Source: an uncultured Akkermansia sp.
GTDB lineage: Bacteria > Verrucomicrobiota > Verrucomicrobiia > Verrucomicrobiales > Akkermansiaceae
DNA length: 21,255 nt
Direction of reading: 5' to 3'
NCBI GenBank assembly: GCA_904501955.1
Contig: CAJGCY010000034.1
Coordinates: forward strand, 1-21,255
Notes under the pieces: model-generated
What the model saw: the letters and a program-made list of their open reading frames with translations, nothing else
Databases searched by the model: none
What the model was told of the DNA's origin: nothing
Shown: piece by piece, positions 7,347 through 14,280 of the stretch
Layout of the letters: every line of letters begins with the position of its first letter
Position numbering within the stretch: position 1 is the stretch's first letter
Made by a program: the position numbers and the translations under genes

Positions 7347-8333
7347 ATGATTATCGTCACCGGAGGAGCCGGATTCATCGGCTCATGCATCGTAGCCGCC
7401 CTGCAAGAGGCCGGCAAGAAGGATATTGTTGTCGTGGACTACCTCGGCACGGATGAAAAGTGGAAGAACATCGCCAAGCGCGAGCTCGCAGCCTGCGTGC
7501 ACCCGGATGATTTGGACGCGTTCCTCGCAGCCCACGGTCATCAGGTGCAATCCGTCATCCACATGGGAGCTATCTCCTCCACCACGGAGACGGATGCCGA
7601 CCTCATCAACCGCAGCAATTTCACTCTCAGCTCCAAGCTGTGGGACTTCTGCACCGCGCAAAAATGCCCGTTCATCTATGCCTCCTCCGCAGCCACTTAC
7701 GGCGATGGTGAGCTGGGATTCTCCGACGACGACTCGCAGGAGCACCTCAACGCCCTGCGCCCGCTGAACTGCTACGGCTGGAGCAAGGCCGTGTTCGACC
7801 GCAAGGTAGCCCGCGAGCGCGATGAGAATCGCCCCACGCCCCCGCAGTACGCCGGGCTCAAGTTCTTCAACGTCTACGGGCCCAATGAGTACCACAAGGG
7901 CTCCATGAAGAGCGTGATTGCTCACATTTTCCCCATTGCCAAGGCCAATGAAGAGGTGCTGCTCTTCAAGAGCTATCACCCGGACTATGCGGACGGGCAG
8001 CAGCTGCGCGATTTCGTGTGGGTGGGTGACATCGTGAACGTCATCATGTGGTTGCTGGAGCACCCGGAGGTGAGCGGCATCTTCAACATCGGCGCGGGTG
8101 AGGCTCGTTCTTTCTATGACTTGGCAGCAGCCACGTTCCACGCGCTCGGGCTTGAGCCCAAAATCGGCTACAAAGAAATGCCCGAATCCCTGCGCCCCAA
8201 GTACCAGTATTACACCAAGGCAGATATCTCCAAACTCCGCGCAGCAGGCTACACCCGCCCCATGACTCAGCTGGAGGAAGGCGTGCGCCTTTACGTGCAG
8301 AACTACCTCAACGCCCCCGATCCTTACATGTAA
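7347..8333 (+). CDS. hldD: ADP-L-glycero-D-manno-heptose 6-epimerase
   Basis: A 328-residue short-chain dehydrogenase/reductase of the extended class that inverts C6 of ADP-D-glycero-D-manno-heptose, the last step of ADP-heptose synthesis. The Rossmann motif VTGGAGFIGS is at the N-terminus, followed by GAISSTTETD, YASSAATYG and the catalytic tyrosine/lysine in NCYGWSKAVFD, then FNVYGPNEYHKG, a pattern typical of HldD. An upstream in-frame ATG at 7299 would place 16 residues before the Rossmann strand and lies in the promoter, so 7347 is chosen. The gene is divergent from hldE, so the two halves of the pathway are controlled from one 187-bp region. A strong terminator follows. Confidence 0.94.
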   Translation: MIIVTGGAGFIGSCIVAALQEAGKKDIVVVDYLGTDEKWKNIAKRELAACVHPDDLDAFLAAHGHQVQSVIHMGAISSTTETDADLINRSNFTLSSKLWDFCTAQKCPFIYASSAATYGDGELGFSDDDSQEHLNALRPLNCYGWSKAVFDRKVARERDENRPTPPQYAGLKFFNVYGPNEYHKGSMKSVIAHIFPIAKANEEVLLFKSYHPDYADGQQLRDFVWVGDIVNVIMWLLEHPEVSGIFNIGAGEARSFYDLAAATFHALGLEPKIGYKEMPESLRPKYQYYTKADISKLRAAGYTRPMTQLEEGVRLYVQNYLNAPDPYM

Positions 8334-8364
8334 GGGGCTGCACGTACAAACGGCATTTTTTCAC

Positions 8365-8395
8365 ATCCGCGGGCTAACCACCCGCGGATTTTTTT
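8365..8395 (+). terminator. Intrinsic terminator of hldD
   Basis: Stem ATCCGCGGG (8365-8373) / CCCGCGGAT (8381-8389), a 7-base loop and a run of T (8389-8395), with a second T-run about 5 bases later. It begins 31 bases after the hldD stop codon. Confidence 0.9.
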
Positions 8396-8416
8396 GATAT
8401 TTTTTTTGCGCTGCTC

Positions 8417-8898
8417 GATAAATCGGAATTTGAAGAACAGGTTGCGAGCGTCAGCGCCTGCCACGACGTAGCTGCGCAGCAGCGAAGACGGGAGCCTAAA
8501 TTTGAGCCCCGGAGGGGCGCTATAAAATAGCCCGGCGGTGGAGCCCCGCAAGGGGCGGAACCCCGGGAAAAGGCCACAAAAACAAATGCGAACCCCGGAG
8601 GGGTGGCATAAAGCGTGGCGCAAAAATTCCGCATTGTTTCAAAATGCCGCAAACACCAAAAACACGCGCCCACAACGGCTCGGAGCTCCGGTCCTCGCCA
8701 TTATATGTCGGCCTACGCTGCGTCGCTTCGCTCCGTCGCTCCGGGCTCAATTTTATTTTTTTACGCTACCCGGGGTTCCGCCCCTGACGGGGCTCCACCG
8801 CCGGGCTATTGTATGGCGCCCCTGCCGGGGCTCTGAATTCCGCTCGCCTGCGGCTCGCAAAATTTTCCCACCATCACCCCTTCATCTTCCGATTTACC
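8417..8898 (+). repeat. Complete dispersed inverted-repeat element, 482 bp (copy 2)
   Basis: It is bounded by GATAAATCGGAA (8417-8428) and TTCCGATTTACC (8887-8898), terminal inverted repeats matching at 11 of 12 positions. Inside, arms of roughly 65 bp are near-perfect reverse complements: a left block beginning GAGCCCCGGAGGGGCGC and a right block ending GCGCCCCTGCCGGGGCTC. They enclose a central region found almost unchanged at 20884-21255. Each arm holds two or more short hairpins with GCCCC/GGGGC stems. Small open frames occur inside but look spurious. It fills the gap between the convergent hldD and ppa, ending 12 bases from the ppa stop codon. No direct target duplication is obvious. It could be MITE-like or BIME-like. 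Confidence 0.85.
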
Positions 8899-8909
8899 GC
8901 CCTGCTTGC

Positions 8910-9401
8910 TCACGGGCGGAGGCTTTCGGCAAAGCGGATGAATGACTCATCCAGAATGGCGCAGGCGCGCTCCACGCCGAAGAATTCGCCCACCTCCGTC
9001 ACTTTATTTTGGAGGGTTTTGTAGGTACGGAAGAAGTTCTGAATCTCCTGCAGGTAATGCGGGGGGAGGTCCTCCAGCTTATTGATGTGGTCATAGCGGG
9101 GGTCGCCCACATTCACCGCCAGTATTTTGACATCGGGCTCACCGCAATCAATCATATCCATACCGCCGATGATGCGGCAATCCACATAGCAACCGGGGAA
9201 TGTAGGGGCGGAGGTGAAGACCAGAATATCCAGCGGGTCACCATCCAAATAGCGGGTGTGCTCAATGAATCCGTACTCCGCCGGGTAATATACGGAGGAA
9301 TACAGCACGCGGTCCAGCTTAATGCGCCCCGTGCGTTCATCCACCTCATACTTATTGCGGCTTCCCATGGGAATTTCAATTCTGGCTTCTACTACTCTCA
9401 T
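8910..9401 (-). CDS. ppa: Inorganic pyrophosphatase (family I)
   Basis: A 163-residue soluble family I pyrophosphatase that hydrolyses PPi to phosphate and pulls biosynthetic reactions forward, including nucleotidyl transfer such as that by HldE next door. Motifs seen: the N-terminal IEIPMGSRNKYE (Lys and Glu of the active site), YPAEYGFIEHT, and the metal-binding signature DGDPLDILV; DPRYDHI and the FFRTYK region follow. Length is close to the usual 165-180. The start is set by a promoter whose -10 ends 9 bases before this ATG. There is no Shine-Dalgarno sequence. The stop codon lies 12 bases from the end of the repeat element, and no separate terminator is seen, so the element may end this transcript. 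Confidence 0.95.
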   Translation of the reverse strand: MRVVEARIEIPMGSRNKYEVDERTGRIKLDRVLYSSVYYPAEYGFIEHTRYLDGDPLDILVFTSAPTFPGCYVDCRIIGGMDMIDCGEPDVKILAVNVGDPRYDHINKLEDLPPHYLQEIQNFFRTYKTLQNKVTEVGEFFGVERACAILDESFIRFAESLRP

Positions 9402-9410
9402 GATTACACC

Positions 9411-9439
9411 ATGCTAACAGCCCGTGCGCGAGGCGTCAA
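9411..9439 (-). promoter_or_regulatory. Promoter of ppa, leaderless layout
   Basis: On the minus strand, TTGACG (9439-9434), 17 bases, TAGCAT (9416-9411), then 9 bases and the ATG at 9401. Both boxes and the spacer length are identical to those of the promoter at 10078-10106. Confidence 0.75.
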
Positions 9440-9513
9440 GAAAAATCCTCATTTTCACACCACTCCGGCGAGATATGAGCGCGTTTTTTTAGTTGTTGGG
9501 TATCATCGCAAAT

Positions 9514-9541
9514 GAGCCCCTCCCTCGAAAGGGAGAGGCTC
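9514..9541 (-). terminator. Hairpin downstream of the His-rich protein gene
   Basis: A 12-bp stem (9514-9525 with 9530-9541) around the 4-base loop CGAA/TTCG. The single mismatch on the plus strand becomes a G-U pair in minus-strand RNA, which points to function in that direction. It begins 31 bases past the stop codon. The downstream U-tract is poor. Confidence 0.6.
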
Positions 9542-9572
9542 AGGTTCTCTCTCTCAACTATGACTGAATGAA

Positions 9573-9911
9573 TTAACGACGGTGCCTTTTGGGCGCGTGA
9601 CCGTGATGGTGGTGGTGAGGAGGAGGCGCCGGCTTATGCTTTTTCGGCTTCGCGTGGTGATGATGCGCGGCCGGGCAGCAATGCACACAAACCAAGTGCG
9701 GCACACCGCGGTCATACACGACACGGCAATGAGGACAACGAGGCTTCACCAAGCGGTGGCGAGGTGGGGGAGGAGGCGGAGGAACGCAATGGTCATGCTC
9801 CACCACAACGGGTGCAACTACCTGCACCACTACCTTAGCATCAGCCTGCGGGGCAGCTACTGCTGCCAAGCCGGCTACTGCCACTACCATTTGTAATATG
9901 TACTTTTTCAT
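9573..9911 (-). CDS. Small secreted His/Pro/Cys-rich protein, candidate metal-binding
   Basis: A 112-residue protein with a signal peptide (MKKYILQMVVAVAGLAAVAA, likely cut near PQADA-K at residue 25). The mature part has D40-H-C42, a seven-proline run, a pair of Cys-x-x-Cys motifs (C59-P-H-C62 and C75-V-H-C78-C79) spaced like a zinc knuckle, and histidine clusters HHHH (83-86) and HHHHH (99-103) ending in KRHRR. No enzyme domain is recognised. The composition points to a periplasmic or outer-membrane metal (Zn, Ni, Cu or Co) buffer or sensor, but this is inference. It stands alone, with an AT-rich candidate promoter, a leader palindrome and its own hairpin. The signal peptide and low-complexity pattern read convincingly in this frame. 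Confidence 0.75.
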   Translation of the reverse strand: MKKYILQMVVAVAGLAAVAAPQADAKVVVQVVAPVVVEHDHCVPPPPPPPRHRLVKPRCPHCRVVYDRGVPHLVCVHCCPAAHHHHAKPKKHKPAPPPHHHHHGHAPKRHRR

Positions 9912-9940
9912 AATCTTTCAGAGGGGGATTTTTCGCCCTT

Positions 9941-9953
9941 TCACATCATGTGA
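9941..9953. promoter_or_regulatory. Palindrome TCACAT-C-ATGTGA upstream of the His-rich gene
   Basis: A perfect 6-bp inverted repeat around one base, about 30 bases before the start codon at 9911 and downstream of the candidate promoter. The half-sites point the opposite way from CRP/FNR sites, so no known regulator is proposed. It may be an operator. Confidence 0.4.
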
Positions 9954-9983
9954 CACCGCTAACAGGCATTTTGTTCAAATAAA

Positions 9984-10011
9984 ATAATATTTTTCTCATC
10001 AAAACTTGTAA
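9984..10011 (-). promoter_or_regulatory. Candidate promoter of the His-rich protein gene
   Basis: On the minus strand, TTACAA (10011-10006), 16 bases, TATTAT (9989-9984). It lies in a very AT-rich stretch, so chance matches are likely. It would give a leader of about 65 bases that contains the palindrome at 9941-9953. Confidence 0.4.
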
Positions 10012-10077
10012 TTTTCCATAACACACCATAAATAGAGAGTATGCCACAAGAAAAACGCGAGGGGCGCACTTTGAACC

Positions 10078-10106
10078 TTGACGCGAGGGGAGAGCTCTGC
10101 TAGCAT
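10078..10106 (+). promoter_or_regulatory. Promoter of the ABC transporter operon, leaderless layout
   Basis: TTGACG (10078-10083), a 17-base spacer, TAGCAT (10101-10106), then 8 bases and the ATG at 10115. Both hexamers are the same as those of ppa, so this seems to be the standard promoter of the organism. Confidence 0.75.
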
Positions 10107-10114
10107 AGAGAGTC

Positions 10115-11152
10115 ATGAAACACCACATCACATGTTTGCTGCTACTCTTGGGCACCCTGCTTTTCATCAGCAGTTGCAGCCGCAATGATACGGACAGCAA
10201 AGTGCTGCGCATGGGGTGTTTCCCGAATGTGACGCACGTGCAGGGCTTGGTAGCACGCAACATGTGGCGTCACAAAAGCTGTGAGGGCAAGGGCTGGTTT
10301 GAAAATGAGGTGCCCGGCTACACGGAAGAGTGGTACACCTACAACGCCGGGCCCACTGCCATGGAGGCGCTGTTCGGCAGCACGGTGGACGTGGCATACG
10401 TGGGGCCGAGCCCCGCGCTGAACGCCTACGCCGTATCCGCCGGGCGCGAGGTGCGCCTGCTGGCGGGCGCGGTGAACGGCGGCGCAGCCCTGCTGGTCGG
10501 TCCGAAGTCCGGAATCCGCACGGATGCCGATTTTCGCGGGCGCAACATTGCCACGCCCCAGCTGGGCAACACGCAAGATGTCACCTGCCGCGCTTGGCTG
10601 CAGAGCCTCGGCTTGAGCTGCCCGCTTGAGGGAGGCGGGGACTGCCGCGTATCCCCCACGCCGAACGCCATGCAGCTGCAGCTGATGGCGCAGGGCGACA
10701 TTGACGCATGCTGGACGGTGGAGCCCTGGGTATCACGCCTCATCAAGGGCACAGGGGCACGTATTTACAAAGAAGACCCGGCAGTGGTCACCACTGTGCT
10801 GGTATCGCGCGTGGGCTGGCTGAAGCACCACCCGAATGCCGCCGCGCAAGTGGTGCAGGCCCACCGCAAGCTGACGGAATGGATACAAACCCACCCCGAG
10901 GAGGCGCAGCAGCACGTGGTGGATGAAATGATGCACCTCACGCAATCCGACGAGAGCGAGCGCGCCACCTTTGCCGAGCTGGTGAAGAGCGCTTGGGGGC
11001 GCATGACACTGACAGACCGGGTAGACATGGCCGGGCTGGAGCAGTTCGTCAGAGACGGTCAAAACACCGGCTTGTTGGACCGAGTGCCACCCTTGGACGG
11101 CATGCTGTATGTGCCCGCCGCAACCCCGGATGCCAATTCACAAACTCACTGA
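10115..11152 (+). CDS. Sulfonate/nitrate/taurine-type ABC transporter substrate-binding lipoprotein
   Basis: A 345-residue periplasmic binding protein of the SsuA/NitT/TauT group that captures a small organic anion for import. A lipoprotein signal peptide is present: a hydrophobic stretch (7-18) and lipobox ISSC with the acylated cysteine at residue 21. After it comes GCFPNVTHVQGLVA, then YNAGPTAMEALFGSTVDVAYVGPSPA (written in two parts: YNAGPTAMEALFG and VDVAYVGPSPA) and IATPQLGNTQDV. These strings are typical of proteins annotated as aliphatic sulfonate binders. It leads a four-gene operon; the next gene starts one base after its stop codon. The actual ligand cannot be read from the sequence. 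The start is fixed by the promoter 8 bases upstream. Confidence 0.88.
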   Translation: MKHHITCLLLLLGTLLFISSCSRNDTDSKVLRMGCFPNVTHVQGLVARNMWRHKSCEGKGWFENEVPGYTEEWYTYNAGPTAMEALFGSTVDVAYVGPSPALNAYAVSAGREVRLLAGAVNGGAALLVGPKSGIRTDADFRGRNIATPQLGNTQDVTCRAWLQSLGLSCPLEGGGDCRVSPTPNAMQLQLMAQGDIDACWTVEPWVSRLIKGTGARIYKEDPAVVTTVLVSRVGWLKHHPNAAAQVVQAHRKLTEWIQTHPEEAQQHVVDEMMHLTQSDESERATFAELVKSAWGRMTLTDRVDMAGLEQFVRDGQNTGLLDRVPPLDGMLYVPAATPDANSQTH

Positions 11153-11153
11153 T

Positions 11154-11963
11154 ATGCAGGAACGAATCGACCAAGAGATACAAGACTTCCCCACCGCAAA
11201 GCTGAGTGTGGAGCATGTGTACAAGGACTTCAAGACCAAACGGGGCACCGTTCGGGCGCTGGAGGACGCCTCACTGACCATCAATGAGGGCGAGTTCGTG
11301 TGCTTCGTAGGCCCGAGTGGCTGCGGCAAATCCACTTTGCTCAACATCATTGCCGGCTTAGAGAAACCGGACCGCGGCAAGGCATTGATAGACGGCGAGC
11401 CCATACTCGGTCCCGGGCGCGACCGCATGATGATGTTCCAAGAGCACGCGCTCTTCCCCTGGCTGGATGTCATCGGCAATGTTATGTTCGGGCTCAAACA
11501 AAAGCCGAACCTCAACAACAAAGAGCGCTTGGAGGTAGCCAAATATTACCTGTACTTGGTGAAGATGGACAAGTTCGCCCACGCCAGCATTCACGAGCTT
11601 TCCGGCGGCATGCGCCAGCGTGTGGCATTGGCGCGCTCACTGGCGCCCAACCCCAAGATTTTGCTCATGGATGAGCCTTTCTCCGCGCTGGATGCCATGA
11701 CCCGCGAGCAGCTTTACGGTGATATTCAGGACATTTGGGCAAAGCGTAAGAAAACCATCGTGTTCGTCACGCACAACGTGCGCGAGTCCGTGTGCTTGGG
11801 CAACAGAGTTATCCTCTTCTCCCCGCACCCCGGTCGCGTGCGCAAGGAGTTCCTCATCGACCTGCCCCGCCCCCGCAACATCAACAGCCACGACCTCGCC
11901 GACATTGCCCGCGAGATTACGGCAGAGCTCAAAGGTTACCAAAACGCAGCTGAATCCGACTGA
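11154..11963 (+). CDS. Sulfonate/nitrate/taurine-type ABC transporter ATPase
   Basis: A 269-residue ABC ATPase that powers import with the permease encoded next. Motifs: Walker A GPSGCGKST (53-61), Q-loop MMFQEHALFPW (93-103), signature LSGGMRQR (149-156), Walker B ILLMDEPFSALD (169-180) and switch His in VTHNVRES (H207). The FQEHALFPWLDVIGNV region is typical of SsuB/TauB/NrtD subfamilies. The ATG at 11154 lies one base after the stop of the lipoprotein gene. In-frame ATGs at 11109 and 11130 would lie inside that gene and are less likely. The stop is followed 8 bases later by the permease start. Confidence 0.93.
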   Translation: MQERIDQEIQDFPTAKLSVEHVYKDFKTKRGTVRALEDASLTINEGEFVCFVGPSGCGKSTLLNIIAGLEKPDRGKALIDGEPILGPGRDRMMMFQEHALFPWLDVIGNVMFGLKQKPNLNNKERLEVAKYYLYLVKMDKFAHASIHELSGGMRQRVALARSLAPNPKILLMDEPFSALDAMTREQLYGDIQDIWAKRKKTIVFVTHNVRESVCLGNRVILFSPHPGRVRKEFLIDLPRPRNINSHDLADIAREITAELKGYQNAAESD

Positions 11964-11971
11964 ATACAGCC

Positions 11972-12769
11972 ATGAAACGCATCATCACCACCATTCTCTT
12001 CTTCGCATTCCTCATCATGGTATGGGCAGCCCTTACCGGCGACCTGCTGTGGCTGGGCATAGGGCCGGAGGAACCCGTGTGGAACCCCTACGTACTGCCG
12101 CCACCCAGCGTGGTATGGCAATACCTGTGGGATAACCTGTGCAATTTGAAGCTACTCGATGCCATGGGCGTAACCCTGCAGCGCCTGCTCATCGGTTACC
12201 TCATCGGGTTGGTGTTGGGTGTGCCCTTGGGCATGCTGGCGGCTCGCTTTAAGAGCGTGAATGACACCTTGGGCGTGCTCGCCCTCGGTCTGCAGGCGCT
12301 GCCCAGCGTGTGCTGGGTGCCGCTGGCGTGCATTTGGTTCGGGCAAACGGAAGCCGCCCTGCTCTTCGTGGTCATCATGGGCACGCTGTGGAGCGTACTG
12401 CTCTCCACCCAAAACGGCATGAAGAACGTGCCGCCCATTTACGCCCGAGCCGCCCGCACCATGGGCTCCGGCCCCTTGCATACACTCATTTTCGTCACCC
12501 TGCCGGCATCCGCCCCCTTTGTGGTCAGCGGCATGAAACAAGGCTGGGCGTTCGCATGGCGCTCCCTGATGGCTGCGGAGATTTACGTCTCCGTGGTAGG
12601 TGGATTCGGCATCGGCCAGTACCTGCACTTCGGGCGTGAGCTGCAGCGCATGTACCAGGTTATCGGCATCATGTTCATCATCATTCTGGTGGGCTTGCTG
12701 GCGGATAAATTGCTGTTCTCACCGGTGGAATCATGGCTGCACCGCCGCTGGGGCACGGATAAGGAGTAA
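11972..12769 (+). CDS. Sulfonate/nitrate/taurine-type ABC transporter permease
   Basis: A 265-residue inner-membrane permease of the BPD_transp_1 fold. Hydrophobic segments are visible at about 5-22, 73-92, 100-125, 127-145, 175-190 and 225-245, six in all as in SsuC/TauC. The cytoplasmic EAA-type loop (PPIYARAARTMGSGPLHTLI, about 154-173) is the coupling helix that docks on the ATPase. ALGLQALPSVCWVPLA matches the conserved stretch of the sulfonate/nitrate permease family. It follows the ATPase gene by 8 bases and precedes the FAD oxidoreductase gene by 20. No Shine-Dalgarno sequence is seen. Confidence 0.92.
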   Translation: MKRIITTILFFAFLIMVWAALTGDLLWLGIGPEEPVWNPYVLPPPSVVWQYLWDNLCNLKLLDAMGVTLQRLLIGYLIGLVLGVPLGMLAARFKSVNDTLGVLALGLQALPSVCWVPLACIWFGQTEAALLFVVIMGTLWSVLLSTQNGMKNVPPIYARAARTMGSGPLHTLIFVTLPASAPFVVSGMKQGWAFAWRSLMAAEIYVSVVGGFGIGQYLHFGRELQRMYQVIGIMFIIILVGLLADKLLFSPVESWLHRRWGTDKE

Positions 12770-12789
12770 TTTTTCACAATCCTTTCACC

Positions 12790-14166
12790 ATGAAAAGCAA
12801 TACGGATGAGCTCAAAGCCCTGCTCGGCAGCTGCGTCAGCACTGAGCCGGAGGTTCTGCAGGCACATGCAACGGACAAGTGGCACGCCTCTGCCCTGCCG
12901 GATGCCGTCGTACTCGCAGAATGCACCGAGCACGTGGCTGCAGCCATGCGCTTTGCCGCGGATCGCGGCATACCCGTCACCGCGCGTGGCGCCGGTGTGG
13001 GCTACGTGGGTGGCTGTGTGCCGGTGCGCGGGGGCATCGTCATTTCCGTGGCGAACATGCGCCGCATTGTGGAGGTGAACCCGGCGGACGGCGTCGCTGT
13101 GGTGGAGGCAGGTGTGCTCACGGCGGATTTGCAGGAGGCTTGCCTCGCACAAGGTTGGTTTTACCCACCGGATCCCGCCTCGCGCAAAGAATCCAGCATA
13201 GGCGGCAACATCGCCACCAATGCCGGTGGCCCCCGCTGCCTCAAGTACGGCGTTACCCGCGCCTATGTGCTGGGGCTGGAGGTAGTGCTGGCGGACGGCA
13301 GTGTGCTGCGCTGCGGCGGCAGAACGCACAAAAACAAGCAAGGCTTTGACCTTGTGGGGCTTTTCTGCGGTAGTGAGGGCATGCTCGGCATTATCACGCA
13401 GGCTACCCTGCGCATCATCCCCGCCCCGCAGGCACGCGCGGCACTGCACGCCAGCTTCCCGCAGTTCGCGCAGGCAGCAGCCGCGGTGCAAAACATTTTG
13501 CAGGGTGGTCACCTGCCCGCAGCCATGGAGATTACGGATGCCTACACCTTGGCAGCAGCGCGCAACCACTTGGACTCCGGCGTATTACCGGCGGATGCCA
13601 AGGGGCACATCATCGTGGAAATTGATGGGCGGACCGATGCCATCGCCGCGGAGCTCGGGGACATTGAGCGCATTCTCCTCGCCACCGGCGCGGCGGAAGT
13701 CGTCTGCGCCCGCACGGAGGAGGAGGTAGAGGCCATTTGGCAGCTGCGCCGCGAGTTCTCGTACAGTCTGAAAGCAACGGGGCTCACCAAGCTCAATGAG
13801 GACATCGTCATCCCCCGCTCTGCACTGGTGGAGCTGGTGGAATTCTGCGCCTCCATGCAGCAGGAAACCGGCATTCCCGTCGCGTGCTTCGGGCACTCCG
13901 GGGATGGTAACATTCACACCAACATCATGGTGCTGAAAGACGCCGCAGGCAACGATATACGCCCCCCGGCGGATGCACTGGTGCACAGGCTCTTTGCTTG
14001 GGTGCTGGAGCACGGTGGCAGCATCACCGGCGAGCACGGAATCGGCCTGGCAAAAGCCCCTTGGTTCGGCTCCGCCATCGGTCCCGTAGCCATGCAGCTA
14101 CACCAAACGCTCAAAAACGCGCTCGACCCGCAGCACATCCTCAATCCCGGCAAAATGGGGCTCTGA
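12790..14166 (+). CDS. GlcD-family FAD-linked oxidoreductase (2-hydroxyacid dehydrogenase)
   Basis: A 458-residue flavoprotein of the FAD_binding_4 / FAD-oxidase_C family (GlcD, D-lactate dehydrogenase). The FAD-binding half shows TARGAGVGYVGGCVPV (64-79) and SIGGNIATNAGG (136-147), then GSEGMLGIIT. The C-terminal half has CFGHSGDGNIHTN and the GEHGIG motif near the end. Such enzymes oxidise a 2-hydroxy acid such as glycolate, D-lactate or D-2-hydroxyglutarate and pass electrons to the respiratory chain. The usual partners GlcE and GlcF are absent here. It is the last gene of the transporter operon (20 bases after the permease), which suggests that the imported anion or a product of it is the substrate, but no desulfonating enzyme is nearby. 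The substrate is unknown. Confidence 0.85.
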   Translation: MKSNTDELKALLGSCVSTEPEVLQAHATDKWHASALPDAVVLAECTEHVAAAMRFAADRGIPVTARGAGVGYVGGCVPVRGGIVISVANMRRIVEVNPADGVAVVEAGVLTADLQEACLAQGWFYPPDPASRKESSIGGNIATNAGGPRCLKYGVTRAYVLGLEVVLADGSVLRCGGRTHKNKQGFDLVGLFCGSEGMLGIITQATLRIIPAPQARAALHASFPQFAQAAAAVQNILQGGHLPAAMEITDAYTLAAARNHLDSGVLPADAKGHIIVEIDGRTDAIAAELGDIERILLATGAAEVVCARTEEEVEAIWQLRREFSYSLKATGLTKLNEDIVIPRSALVELVEFCASMQQETGIPVACFGHSGDGNIHTNIMVLKDAAGNDIRPPADALVHRLFAWVLEHGGSITGEHGIGLAKAPWFGSAIGPVAMQLHQTLKNALDPQHILNPGKMGL

Positions 14167-14244
14167 AACAGCCCCTGCACAGCGGAAACCTACCAAACAA
14201 GCGGGGAATCGCGCTAAAATTGCGTCAGCCCCGGCGGAATGAGC

Positions 14245-14272
14245 TTGATTTTGGCAGGCTGCGTGCTAGAAT
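14245..14272 (+). promoter_or_regulatory. Promoter of glnS, leaderless layout
   Basis: TTGATT (14245-14250), 16 bases, TAGAAT (14267-14272), then 8 bases and the ATG at 14281. This spacing matches the mcrB promoter and rejects the in-frame ATG at 14239, which lies upstream of the promoter. Confidence 0.7.
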
Positions 14273-14280
14273 ACGCGCGT

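Noticed and set aside
8520..8750. Small frame inside the repeat, reading SPERRSEATQRRPT, also present at 20839-21192
   Set aside because: The similarity comes from the repeat itself; the frame runs through hairpins, differs in its ends between copies and has no start signal. Databases often carry such frames as hypothetical proteins.
8417..8898. CRISPR or tandem-repeat array
   Set aside because: There is no regular repeat-spacer spacing; the repeats are inverted and form hairpins.
9598..9670. Run of CAC/CAT-like repeats that could be a variable tandem repeat
   Set aside because: The bases are simply histidine and proline codons of the secreted protein and show no fixed repeat unit.
9941..9953. 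CRP/FNR binding site
   Set aside because: The half-sites are oriented TCACAT...ATGTGA with one base between, the reverse of the TGTGA-N6-TCACA layout.
14167..14244. Terminator or RNA gene between the FAD oxidoreductase gene and glnS
   Set aside because: No stem of useful length with a T-run and no tRNA-like fold can be seen; only the glnS promoter follows.
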